Below, in pieces: positions 35,126 through 43,869 of a stretch of DNA of 64,000 nucleotides. The stretch's first letter is position 1. The number at the start of each line of letters is the position of its first letter. Both the position numbers and the translations under genes were made by a program. The notes beneath the pieces were generated by a model. That model was not told the DNA's origin. It saw only the letters and a list, made by a program, of their open reading frames with translations, and ran no database searches. The stretch covers positions 85,692-149,691 of the forward strand of contig JAHHHV010000068.1 in NCBI GenBank assembly GCA_019359155.1, read 5' to 3'. The DNA is from Pegethrix bostrychoides GSE-TBD4-15B. Its GTDB lineage: Bacteria > Cyanobacteriota > Cyanobacteriia > Elainellales > Elainellaceae.

Positions 35126-36532
35126 GTGAGAACTCTGTTGATGTCGAGTGATATCGGGATGGTAAAGATGATGGCTGAGGTTGTTTGGCATCTGCTGACG
35201 GGTGCGGTTGTGAGTTGGGTGGGGCTGAACTATGGTCTGGCACAGATCGCACAGAATACCGTCCAAGCTGCCGAGAAGGGACTGGCCAGCAGTATCGCTG
35301 AGGTGGCTCCAGCGGTGACTCCCCTCTCTCCCGCTCCTTCTCTGACAAAACCAATCGACGAGCCGCTGAGCGAGAGTTGGGCAGCCTATCGGTCGCGGTT
35401 TATTCAGGCAGACGGGCGGGTGATTGACCGCGAAAGCCAGGATAGAACGGTTTCTGAAGGCCAAGCTTATGCCATGCTGCGAGCTGTTTTGGCGGATGAT
35501 CGCACGACCTTTGCGCTGACGCTTAACTGGGCTGAAGCTAATTTGCAGCGCCGCCCGCCGCTAGTCAAGCCAGCCCCAGATCCAGCCCCAGAAGCTGCCC
35601 CACAATCCACATCCCAACCGCCATCCACTCCCGACGCGCCGCTTGATTCGCTCTGGGCTTGGCACTGGGGGCAGCGCGAAGCAGGCGACTGGGGCATTTT
35701 GGACTCAAATTTTGCTAGCGATGCGGATCTAGATGCGGCGACTGCCTTGATTTTGGCCAGCCGTCGTTGGCATCGGCCTGACTATCTGGAGCTAGCGCGC
35801 ACCAAGCTCAAAGACCTCTGGGATTATTCAACCGTGACTGCCTCAGGTCGCCGGCCCAAACGCTATTTTTTGCCGGGGCCAATTGACTCATTTCAGCCCG
35901 CTCCTGATCAGATCTATCTCAATCCCTCTTATCTGGCACCTGCGGCCTTTCGGCTGTTCGCTCAGGTTGATCCGGGGCGAGACTGGAAGAGCCTCGTAGA
36001 CAGCAGCTATCAGGTGCTTGAAGATTCGAGTCAGCTTTCGATGGTGAAACTGCCCAGCGACTGGGTGGTGCTGGATCTCAAAACCGGACGGTATAGCGCT
36101 CCGGCTACCGATTCGACGCTTCGCAGCACCTACAGCTTTGATGCCTTTCGCGTCTGGTGGCGGTTAGCCATGGATGTGGTCTGGTTCGATGAGCCGCGAG
36201 CCAAAGCTTATCTAGCAGAGCATCTGCCCTACTTGCAAAAGCTCTGGCGAGATGGACGGCGAATTCCGGCAAGGATTAACCTGCGGGGAGCGGCTACCGC
36301 TTCCTATGAAGCCACCAGCCAGTATGCCATGCTCTACTCAGCGCTCGCCATTACCGATCCGGCAATGGCGGCAGAGATCCTTGAGCAAAAGCTGTTGCCT
36401 GCCTACCAAGACGGTATCTGGGATAACGACCGAGCTTACTACACGCAGAATTTGGTTTGGCTGGGGCTGTATTGGGCTGATGAGCATTTGGATCAGCATT
36501 TGGCTGACGAGCACCAGATCAGAGGTCACTAA
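35126..36532 (+). CDS. Glycoside hydrolase family 8 endoglucanase
   Basis: An exported inverting beta-1,4-glucanase of the GH8 (BcsZ/cellulase) type. The N-terminus is a hydrophobic signal or anchor (about residues 15-40). The catalytic acid Glu lies in 'RTVSEGQAYAMLRAV' and the base Asp in 'FASDADLDAATALILA', both canonical. An unusual Pro-rich insertion of some 30 residues ('KPAPDPAPEAAPQ' region) separates the acid from 'WAWHWGQREAGDWGI'. Start choice is uncertain (GTG 35126 or ATG 35141). Family members trim cellulose during its synthesis, but no bcsA is seen in the window. Confidence 0.9.
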   Translation: MRTLLMSSDIGMVKMMAEVVWHLLTGAVVSWVGLNYGLAQIAQNTVQAAEKGLASSIAEVAPAVTPLSPAPSLTKPIDEPLSESWAAYRSRFIQADGRVIDRESQDRTVSEGQAYAMLRAVLADDRTTFALTLNWAEANLQRRPPLVKPAPDPAPEAAPQSTSQPPSTPDAPLDSLWAWHWGQREAGDWGILDSNFASDADLDAATALILASRRWHRPDYLELARTKLKDLWDYSTVTASGRRPKRYFLPGPIDSFQPAPDQIYLNPSYLAPAAFRLFAQVDPGRDWKSLVDSSYQVLEDSSQLSMVKLPSDWVVLDLKTGRYSAPATDSTLRSTYSFDAFRVWWRLAMDVVWFDEPRAKAYLAEHLPYLQKLWRDGRRIPARINLRGAATASYEATSQYAMLYSALAITDPAMAAEILEQKLLPAYQDGIWDNDRAYYTQNLVWLGLYWADEHLDQHLADEHQIRGH

Positions 36533-36538
36533 TGCTCG

Positions 36539-37054
36539 CTAAGTGCCGCAGCCGCAGGGCAGCGGCGCTGGGCCACCCGTGCGATTTACGAACAAACTCG
36601 CCTGATAGCGGTTGGTGCCTTGGGCGGCCGACTTAATTTTTAGATAGTAAGTGCCAGTTTTCAAGCCTTGAAACACCGTCTCTCCCTGCTCTCCGCCCGC
36701 CACAGCTAAGCTCGACCTGCCCTTACGCAGGCTGACCGCTTGACCAGAGGCATCCAGCAAAACGGTTTGGATGCGGGTGCTGGAGCGATTGGTCATCTCT
36801 AGCCGCATCCGGCTGTTGGCAGTGAGATCAACCTGCATAAAGTCAACGGGATTGCCGCGCCCCACCGAGCCTTTAACGGTGGCCTGGCCGGGAAATGAGC
36901 CGAGCTGTTGGGCGGTGGCGAGCTGGCTGCTGCTAGCACGGCGGCTCAGGGAGAGCGGCTGAGCATTCCCGAATGCGGATTTGTCTGGAGCGAAGGCTGA
37001 AGCCGAGAGGGGGGAGCGAGTTGCGCTGGCTGATTTGCTGAATGGGACGACCAT
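36539..37054 (-). CDS. Pre-peptidase C-terminal (PPC)-like beta-sandwich protein
   Basis: A 171-residue protein. The first 55 residues are low-complexity, rich in Ser and Ala. The rest forms a PPC-like beta-sandwich, recognisable by 'GNPVDFMQVDLTANSRMRLEM' and 'GETVFQGLKTGTYYLKIKS'. No signal peptide or enzyme motif is seen. It ends in a Cys/Gly tail ('LPCGCGT'). PPC domains usually ride on secreted enzymes, so a stand-alone form is unusual. It overlaps nothing and lies 6 bp from the end of the convergent GH8 gene; regulation unknown. Confidence 0.65.
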   Translation of the reverse strand: MVVPFSKSASATRSPLSASAFAPDKSAFGNAQPLSLSRRASSSQLATAQQLGSFPGQATVKGSVGRGNPVDFMQVDLTANSRMRLEMTNRSSTRIQTVLLDASGQAVSLRKGRSSLAVAGGEQGETVFQGLKTGTYYLKIKSAAQGTNRYQASLFVNRTGGPAPLPCGCGT

Positions 37055-37137
37055 AAATTTTGTCTGTAAAGTGTCTATCGGGAAAGTATCTGTCGGGAAA
37101 GTGTCTGTCGGGATCTACTGCTGCAAAAATTATGCAC

Positions 37138-38868
37138 CTAGTCTAGCCTCAGCAGCTCATCTAGCTTTTTGCCGAGAAAAAATTTGAGGCTGAGCTTCAG
37201 CAGCCAGCGAACCCAAAAGCGGCCTTCGACCGACTCCACGATTCGTCCGCCGCGATCTAAGAGCTGTGCCTTGAGCGCAGTGCGGGTTTGGCGCGGCACT
37301 TGCCTTAGATCAACTTTGCCTAAGTCGTCCGCAATCGGCGGCAGCGCATGGCCGGGTGCAAAGTTCAGCAGATAGAGCTGACCTTCGCTTTTGCCTGCTC
37401 GGTGCAGAGCTTGCAGCTTTTGCAAAAACGTCATGGCCTTGCGTCGCCCAAGATTGTAGTCAAAATCCCGAAACGACTGATCGAGAAAGCCGCCAAAGGC
37501 AAAAAGCTGTTCGCCCGCTAGCTCCAGATCGTCTGAGGTGATCGCATAGACCGTCATCACATCCTTGCTGCCCAAGTTCTGGACTTTTTCGAGCGCCTGC
37601 ACCAGCTTCAGCCAGCTCTCGGCCACGGCCTCGCCGCCGATGGGCAGAGCCGTTTGGGTGAGACCATAGACCAGCCGATCATATTCTTCGGTGAACTGCT
37701 GCCGCAGTCGGTCGCGGTCGGTGGACATCTGGTAACGCTGTTCGACGGGCGATTCTGCTGGGTAGAGCACTGCCAGCAGGCTATCTCCAACCTGGCTAAA
37801 AGAGGCTTGGAGCTGCGGTGACTTGAGCAGAATATCGCTCAGCTCTTTCGACTGCTGCTCAAACTGGCGGATCTTCTGGTTGACTTTGCTGGTGGTCACC
37901 CAGTTTTGAAACCGCGCCTGGGTGAAGATGGCGCTGGCGAGTGCGGCACCGGTCTTCAGATAGGTGGCGTTCTCGGCGCGAATATCCGGGTTAGCGGTAG
38001 AGCTTTTGGCACCGGGCGAGACGTAGAGGTAAAAGCGGCTGTGGTGATCCTGGTGGTTCACGTCGATTTGATCCACCAAGTCTTTGGCCAGCCCCAGCGG
38101 CTCGTTTTCAAATACGCCACCGTCGGTGTAGACGAATGAATATGAGCCGGGAGAGAGCACGGAGCGGTCATAGCTGGGGTCGCTGCCCTGACGCTCGATT
38201 TGCAGGGGGCGGAAGGCAAACGGGAAGGCTCCTGACGAGCGAGCCGCCTTTTCCAAACCGCGCCAGACCTGCGCCGAGTCATCGCTGTCTGTGACTTCGT
38301 GGGTGAGGAAATCCTGGTGGCGGGTGTAGGTGAACATGCGGCGGGCACGGCTGTCGGGATTCATCACGTCGGGGAAGTCGGTGATTTCGACCGCATAGTC
38401 TACGCCGTTGAGGTTGGACATGGCGATACCGAGACGGATGCTGGCGGCGCTGGCCGGATGTCGCTGGCGCGGGGTGGGCAATCCGGCGGCGTAGCGCTGC
38501 AAAACATAGCGAGCGCCAATTTCGGCAATCTGGTCAGACGAGAGGATCGAAAAGTTGGGGTCTTCATCGGGGCGCAGATTCAGCAGGCGGGTGATATCGA
38601 CATCTTCGACCCAAGGCTTGTAGAGAGCGTTGGCGTAGGGCTGGCGCAATGCCTCGGCTTCAAACATCAGCTTCTGCGCCAAGATGCAGGCAGTCATGGC
38701 TCCGGCAGAAGCGCCGGTAATCACGTCGATTTCGATCTGCTGGTTGGGGGCGGTGTCTGGGTGTCCGTTGTGCTGGGCGATGGCCTCAATCATCTCGTAG
38801 AGCACGCCAGCTTCGTAGCTGCCCAATGACACCGCCCCGCTAATTGTGATTGCCAGTTTTTGCGGCAT
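37138..38868 (-). CDS. Patatin-like phospholipase
   Basis: A 576-residue acyl hydrolase of the patatin family. The oxyanion region 'SGAVSLGSYEAGVLYEM' is near residue 10, the nucleophile Ser54 sits in 'GASAG', and the dyad Asp249 in 'TDGG'. After the catalytic domain a helical C-terminal region of more than 250 residues has no domain I can name. No signal peptide is seen, so it may act at the cytoplasmic face of the membranes in lipid remodelling. The start codon is 91 bp from the yebC start on the other strand. Confidence 0.9.
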   Translation of the reverse strand: MPQKLAITISGAVSLGSYEAGVLYEMIEAIAQHNGHPDTAPNQQIEIDVITGASAGAMTACILAQKLMFEAEALRQPYANALYKPWVEDVDITRLLNLRPDEDPNFSILSSDQIAEIGARYVLQRYAAGLPTPRQRHPASAASIRLGIAMSNLNGVDYAVEITDFPDVMNPDSRARRMFTYTRHQDFLTHEVTDSDDSAQVWRGLEKAARSSGAFPFAFRPLQIERQGSDPSYDRSVLSPGSYSFVYTDGGVFENEPLGLAKDLVDQIDVNHQDHHSRFYLYVSPGAKSSTANPDIRAENATYLKTGAALASAIFTQARFQNWVTTSKVNQKIRQFEQQSKELSDILLKSPQLQASFSQVGDSLLAVLYPAESPVEQRYQMSTDRDRLRQQFTEEYDRLVYGLTQTALPIGGEAVAESWLKLVQALEKVQNLGSKDVMTVYAITSDDLELAGEQLFAFGGFLDQSFRDFDYNLGRRKAMTFLQKLQALHRAGKSEGQLYLLNFAPGHALPPIADDLGKVDLRQVPRQTRTALKAQLLDRGGRIVESVEGRFWVRWLLKLSLKFFLGKKLDELLRLD

Positions 38869-38959
38869 CTTGCTAAATTTCTACTCCAAAAACCACGCAT
38901 TCCCATCTCTCAGCCTCCTACATTATCCTAGTCATCTGAGGCGTTATGACAAGAGAGCG

Positions 38960-39757
38960 ATGTCTGGGCATAGCAAGTGGGCGACGATTAAGCGGCAAAA
39001 AGCGCGGGTGGATGCTGCCAAGGGCAAGACTTTCGCCAAAATTTCGCGGGCGATTATTATGGCGGCACGCTCTGGGGTGCCTGACCCGGCGGGTAATTTT
39101 CAGCTGAGAACCGCGATTGAGAAGGCTAAAGCCGCTGGCATTCCCAACGACAATATTGACCGGGCGATTGCCAAAGGCGCAGGCAAGTTAGGAGCAGACG
39201 GGGCGCTGGAGGAGATCCGCTACGAGGGCTATGGGCCAGGGGGCGTGGCGATTTTGATTGAGGCGCTCACCGATAACCGCAACCGCACGGCGGCAGATCT
39301 GCGGGCAGCGTTTAGCAAGCGCGGCGGCAATTTGGGAGAGATGGGCTGCGTCGGCTGGATGTTTGAGCAGAAGGGGGTGGTGCGGATTTGGCGGGCAGGG
39401 AGCGGCAAGCTAAAAGCGCTGCCGATTGACGAAGAGAGTCTGCTAGAAGATCTGCTGGATCTGGGGGCGGAGACTTACGAGCTGGTGGAGCTGGACGAGG
39501 AGATTCCGGGAGCCGAAGTGTTTAGCAATCCGCTTGACTTGGAGGAACTGGGGCAAAGACTGGCGGCTAAAGGCTATCAGGTGATGGAGTCGGAGCTGCG
39601 CTGGATTCCGAGCAATAGCGTTGAGGTGACGGATGCGGAGCAGGCAGGGGCGCTGCTGCGGATGATGGAGGCGCTGGAGGATTTGGAAGATGTGCAGAGC
39701 GTGACAGGGAATTTTGAGATGGCGGATGAGCTGGTTGAGGTGATTGAGGTGGAGTAG
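38960..39757 (+). CDS. YebC/PmpR-type transcription or translation regulator
   Basis: A 265-residue YebC-family protein with the invariant N-terminus 'MSGHSKWATIKRQKARVDAAKGKTF' region, 'AKAAGIPNDNIDRAI' and 'YEGYGPGGVAILIE'. The family includes DNA-binding regulators and, in recent work, factors helping ribosomes through proline stretches. ATG 38960 gives the canonical N-terminus; the frame is open further upstream but not conserved. The coding strand is markedly G-rich, in contrast to the C-rich flv3 that follows. A small gtaggggtgaa repeat trails the stop. Confidence 0.95.
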   Translation: MSGHSKWATIKRQKARVDAAKGKTFAKISRAIIMAARSGVPDPAGNFQLRTAIEKAKAAGIPNDNIDRAIAKGAGKLGADGALEEIRYEGYGPGGVAILIEALTDNRNRTAADLRAAFSKRGGNLGEMGCVGWMFEQKGVVRIWRAGSGKLKALPIDEESLLEDLLDLGAETYELVELDEEIPGAEVFSNPLDLEELGQRLAAKGYQVMESELRWIPSNSVEVTDAEQAGALLRMMEALEDLEDVQSVTGNFEMADELVEVIEVE

Positions 39758-39980
39758 GGGTGAAGTAGGGGTGAAGTAGGGGTATTTCGGCTCGGCTCCC
39801 CGATCTCAGCATCAATCTCCCCACATCAATTCGTCTAATATAAAAGCAGCTAATCAATCGCTTTGCTAATCATTGCTTTACAAAAGTTGAGACTTCAGCG
39901 CAATAATTGAGTAGAGCCATTCTAAAGACAGCCAAAGACAGCCAAATTTTTAACAAAACGCCATACCAGGAGGATCAAAC

Positions 39981-41708
39981 ATGATCGCCATCGCCGAACG
40001 CACCCCAGCCCCCAGCTCCGCCAAACTCACCCTACAAACCCTCGAAATCGCCCCAAACACTACCGCCATCCGCTCCCTAGACTGGGATCGCGACCGCTTC
40101 GACATCGAATTTGAACTCCGCAACGGCACCACCTACAACTCATTTCTAATTCGCGGCGAAAAAACCGCCCTGATTGACACCAGCCACGCCAAGTTTCATG
40201 ATCTCTATCTCAATCAATTAACCCAGCTTATCAATCCCGCCGAAATTGACTATCTGGTGATCAGCCACACCGAACCCGACCACAGCGGCCTTGTCCGAGA
40301 ACTCCTCACCCTCGCCCCCCAAGCCACCGTTGTCGGCTCCAAAGTCGCCATCCAATTCCTCGAAGATCTTGTCCACCACCCCTTCAAACGCCAGATCGTC
40401 AAAAACGGCGACTGCCTCGATTTGGGCAACGGCCACGAACTCGAATTTGTCTCCGCCCCCAACCTGCACTGGCCCGACACCATCCTCACCTACGACCACA
40501 AAACGCAGAGCCTCTTCACCTGCGACGTATTCGGGATGCACTACTGCGACGACAGCCCCTACGACGAAGACCTCACCCTGCTCGACTCCGACTATCAGCT
40601 CTACTACGACTGCCTGATGGGGCCTAACGCCCGCTCCGTCCTTGCTGCCCTCAAGCGCATGGCCGATCTCCCCGAAATCAGCACCATCGCTACCGGCCAC
40701 GGCCCGCTGCTGCGCCACCACGTCAGCGAACTCATAGGTCGCTACCGCGACTGGAGCCAAGCCCAGGCCAAAGCCGAAACCACCGTCGCCATCTTCTACG
40801 CCGCCGACTACGGCTACAGCGATGAACTCGCCCAAGCCCTCGCCAGCGGCATCCTTAAAACCGGTGTTGCTGTCGAGCTGATTGACCTGAAAGCCGCCGA
40901 CCCACAGGAAGTCCGCGAAATGGTCGATCTGGCCGCTGGCGTGATTATCGGCATGCCGCCCCAGTCCGCCAACACCCAGGCCGCCCTCAGCACCATCTTG
41001 GCCGCCATCACCCCCAAGCAAGCCATCGGCCTGTTTGAATCTGGCGGCGGCGATGACGAGTCGGTTTACCCGATCCGCAATCGCTTCCAAGAGGCTGGGA
41101 TCAAAGAAACCTTCGCCCCAATCTTGATCAAAGAAACCCCCAACGCAGCCATCTACCAGCTCTGCGACGAAGCAGGCACTGATTTAGGCCAATGGCTGAC
41201 CCGCGATCGCGCCGTTAAGCAAATGAAGGCGCTCGACAGCGATCTAGACAAAGCGCTAGGCCGACTCAGCGGCGGACTCTACATCATCACCGCCAAAAAG
41301 GGTGAAGCCTCCAGCGCTATGCTCGCCTCCTGGGTTTCACAAGCCAGCGTCGAGCCATTGGGTATCACGATTGCCGTCGCCAAAGACCGGGCGATTGAGT
41401 CATTCCTGCATGCGGGTGATCAGTTCATCCTCAACGTGCTCGAAGAAGGCAACTACCAGCACCTGATGAAGCATTTCCTGAAGCGATTTGCCCCCGGAGC
41501 CGACCGCTTTGCGGGCATCAAAGTCCATCCTGCCGCCAATGGCTCCCCCATTTTGGGCGAAGCGCTGGCCTACTTAGAATGCGAGGTGGTCAGCCGGATG
41601 GAATGCAGCGATCACTGGTTGGTATACAGCACGGTAGACGTGGGCCGAGTCTCTAAACCCGACGCGCTGACCGCTGTACATCACCGCAAAGTTGGCAATC
41701 ACTATTAG
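39981..41708 (+). CDS. flv3: Flavodiiron protein Flv3
   Basis: Part of the Flv1/Flv3 system that uses photosystem I electrons to reduce O2 to water and protects it in fluctuating light. Domains in order: a diiron MBL-like domain with intact ligands ('HTEPDHS', 'LHWPD', 'CDVFG', 'GHGPL'), a flavodoxin domain, and the C-terminal flavin-reductase domain typical of cyanobacterial FDPs ('GGLYIITAKKGE...MLASWVSQAS'). The full ligand set and close match with Flv3 argue against Flv1, where ligands are changed. A perfect AGGAGG precedes ATG 39981. flv1 is not in the window. A hairpin terminator follows. Confidence 0.93.
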   Translation: MIAIAERTPAPSSAKLTLQTLEIAPNTTAIRSLDWDRDRFDIEFELRNGTTYNSFLIRGEKTALIDTSHAKFHDLYLNQLTQLINPAEIDYLVISHTEPDHSGLVRELLTLAPQATVVGSKVAIQFLEDLVHHPFKRQIVKNGDCLDLGNGHELEFVSAPNLHWPDTILTYDHKTQSLFTCDVFGMHYCDDSPYDEDLTLLDSDYQLYYDCLMGPNARSVLAALKRMADLPEISTIATGHGPLLRHHVSELIGRYRDWSQAQAKAETTVAIFYAADYGYSDELAQALASGILKTGVAVELIDLKAADPQEVREMVDLAAGVIIGMPPQSANTQAALSTILAAITPKQAIGLFESGGGDDESVYPIRNRFQEAGIKETFAPILIKETPNAAIYQLCDEAGTDLGQWLTRDRAVKQMKALDSDLDKALGRLSGGLYIITAKKGEASSAMLASWVSQASVEPLGITIAVAKDRAIESFLHAGDQFILNVLEEGNYQHLMKHFLKRFAPGADRFAGIKVHPAANGSPILGEALAYLECEVVSRMECSDHWLVYSTVDVGRVSKPDALTAVHHRKVGNHY

Positions 41709-41748
41709 ATTTGCCATTAGATTCGCCACAGCCAGACCCTAAGCTCAG

Positions 41749-41785
41749 CAGGGATATCTTGATCGATTTATCAGAGATATCCCTG
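41749..41785. terminator. Bidirectional terminator between flv3 and the sulfotransferase gene
   Basis: cagggatatct pairs with agatatccctg in an 11-bp perfect stem (41749-41759 with 41775-41785) with a 15-nt loop between two convergent genes. Confidence 0.7.
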
Positions 41786-41815
41786 TTCATTAACCGTTTA
41801 ATCACTTGACAATTC

Positions 41816-43693
41816 TCATCTATTAGCGTCGTCAGTCCTATGCTGTTTTGCCCTGCCGGTCTTTGCAGAGACGTGACGGGTCAGCCTAGCCAGCTTCAGC
41901 CTCAGCCAGCTCTTCCAGAAAGCGCGCAGATCGTTAGTGCGGAGGCTGGCTCTGGGCAGGTCGCGGCTAGAGAAGATCACAAAGACGGTGTTGGCAAAAA
42001 CGGGCCTAAAGCGACGTGCTATCCAGTCCAATGAGGCCGGATCTATCTCCTCAATCAGCTGCTTATGCACTACCACCCAAGCTAAGCCCTGACGCTCCCG
42101 AAAGTCCTCGGTATAAAAGCAAAAGGCTTTGGGAAACCTCTCGGCGAACTCTAGCGGCGCCGCAATCGTTTCCGCAGGCCGGAGATGCTGCTTGATAAAA
42201 TTTGCGGCGGCTCGCCAAGCCCGATCGTGCTCTGGCAGTAAAAAATACAAAAAGTAGCTGTCTTGGGCAATCTGAGGTCGTTCCCCCACCGGAAAACAGA
42301 GGATGCAATGCACCGCTAGCCCAACGACGCGATCATCCCCCGCCTCAGGCTGCACGGCTCGCAGCGAAATCGTCCGCTCCACCGTCAGCGTCAGCCGAGT
42401 CAACGGCGCATCGCTCCTCAGCGCTGAGCGAGGAATCGTCGCTTTGAACACCGTTACAGAACCTCGCTGGAGCCGCAGCTGAATCGGCACCAGATGCCCA
42501 TTCACCTTCAGCCCAAAGCTCTCCAGCAGTTCAGGCAGGGCAGCATTCACAATCCGAATCCGAATTTCTAGATCCCGGTCAGCGGCCAGAGGAAAATCTA
42601 ACGTAGATTCAGTACCGGGTCCTGTCCAACGAAACGGCAGTGAATCAGCCAGCAGTCCACTGTGAACGCCGTTGCGCCGATGCCAGCCTGAGCCGGAAAG
42701 CGCTTGCAAAACATCAAAGTTGAGCTGGGAGAGCAGCGGCAAATTGAGCGCGGCAGATCGCTGCTGATAGTGCTGCTCTAGCGCTGCCACGATCTGCTGC
42801 TTTTGCGCTGAGCTAGCCTGATCAAAAGACACGATCTCGGTGAAATTGGCCTGAGACGGCGCAGCCTGCAACTCGACTAGCATTTGAGCAAATCGCTGGG
42901 TAAACAGCTGCTCGGCGTAGTGATATAGCTCTAAGTCAAGCTGATTGGCCATCAAAATCGCGTCAGCTAGCTCCGGAGCTAGCTCAGTTCGCTTCGGCTT
43001 CGTCGTCGTAACGCGGAGGCTCTGATAGTCGGTGATCGGCAACCAGCCAAATGTATAGCCCAGCAGCAAAACAGCATCCTGAAACCGCTCTGTAATTCCC
43101 ACAAACGCAAACTGATCGAGATGGGCTTTGGCTAACGCGAGCAGCTCAGCATCTGTGTACTTTGACTCTAAAGCCGACGGGGTGAAGGGCTGGCTATGCC
43201 GACTGCCCAGACCAGCCGCAACGTAGCGCGTTTGACAGTTGGCTGTGCGGAGCCGAATCGTCGGGTCAGCATGATTGATAAATGCTTCAATCCCACGATT
43301 GGCCTCCTGCTTCAAGTAGCGATCAAATTCCCGATCGGTCTGAGCGCGCTTGCAGAATTCGTGATAGGACACCGCTCGATCCAGCGGATGCCGCAACATC
43401 GTTACATAGACCTGATGATGAGGCAGATAGCGGCACAGGTCATAGTCAAAGTGACCTCTAAACAGCCTGTATTTTGCCAATTCTTCAGGGATAGCCTCTG
43501 GCAGATCACCAGCCATTAGCGGACAGATCTCCGCAACGTCAAATTTGGCATCTAGAATTGAAATCAGCGTTGTACTGCCGGTCTTAGGAATCCGGATAAA
43601 GCAAAGCTGATCGCTAGATTGCAGTTGATATTGAATCGAAGTCACTTGATCCGCCTCAGGCAAAACCTCTACGCTTGCAGCAGAGTATCGCAT
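41816..43693 (-). CDS. Sulfotransferase-type protein with long C-terminal extension
   Basis: The first 260 residues form a PAPS-dependent sulfotransferase fold: 'IRIPKTGSTTL' (5' phosphosulfate loop) near residue 33 and 'VTMLRHPLDRAVSYHEF' (3' phosphate loop) near 96. From about residue 340 a beta-rich region follows ('LEIRIRIVNAALPELLESFGLKVNGHLVPI'), then a C-terminal alpha/beta region from about 490 that I do not recognise. The protein is 625 residues against about 250 for a plain enzyme. It probably sulfates a cell-surface glycan or metabolite (inference). No signal peptide. An MFS transporter gene lies upstream on the same strand, 176 bp away. Confidence 0.8.
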   Translation of the reverse strand: MRYSAASVEVLPEADQVTSIQYQLQSSDQLCFIRIPKTGSTTLISILDAKFDVAEICPLMAGDLPEAIPEELAKYRLFRGHFDYDLCRYLPHHQVYVTMLRHPLDRAVSYHEFCKRAQTDREFDRYLKQEANRGIEAFINHADPTIRLRTANCQTRYVAAGLGSRHSQPFTPSALESKYTDAELLALAKAHLDQFAFVGITERFQDAVLLLGYTFGWLPITDYQSLRVTTTKPKRTELAPELADAILMANQLDLELYHYAEQLFTQRFAQMLVELQAAPSQANFTEIVSFDQASSAQKQQIVAALEQHYQQRSAALNLPLLSQLNFDVLQALSGSGWHRRNGVHSGLLADSLPFRWTGPGTESTLDFPLAADRDLEIRIRIVNAALPELLESFGLKVNGHLVPIQLRLQRGSVTVFKATIPRSALRSDAPLTRLTLTVERTISLRAVQPEAGDDRVVGLAVHCILCFPVGERPQIAQDSYFLYFLLPEHDRAWRAAANFIKQHLRPAETIAAPLEFAERFPKAFCFYTEDFRERQGLAWVVVHKQLIEEIDPASLDWIARRFRPVFANTVFVIFSSRDLPRASLRTNDLRAFWKSWLRLKLARLTRHVSAKTGRAKQHRTDDANR

Positions 43694-43803
43694 GGAATGC
43701 TTTACCGTCTAGCCGCTGACTTGCCGCTGACTTGCAGTTCACTAGCTGCGGCTTAATTATTCTCGACCTTACCAACTCATTTAGCAGTTATATGTATGTA
43801 TGA

Positions 43804-43832
43804 GGGAGGCGCTGCGATACAACAGCCCTCCC
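43804..43832 (-). terminator. Hairpin after the MFS gene
   Basis: gggagg pairs with cctccc outside an inner ctg/cag, giving a strong interrupted stem. It lies downstream of the MFS gene on the minus strand and in front of the sulfotransferase gene. No long T run follows, so termination may be partial. Confidence 0.4.
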
Positions 43833-43833
43833 G

Positions 43834-43867
43834 TTCTGTTTGGGCAGGCTTTCTGTTTGGGCAGGCT
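43834..43867. repeat. Perfect 17-bp tandem duplication
   Basis: ttctgtttgggcaggct occurs twice head to tail, ending 2 bp before the MFS stop codon: a simple duplication by slippage. Confidence 0.85.
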
Positions 43868-43869
43868 TT

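Noticed and set aside
40218..41090. A 290-codon minus-strand open frame inside flv3
   Set aside because: It lies wholly antisense to flv3, is Gly/Val-rich low complexity caused by the C-rich codon usage of flv3, and has no family features.
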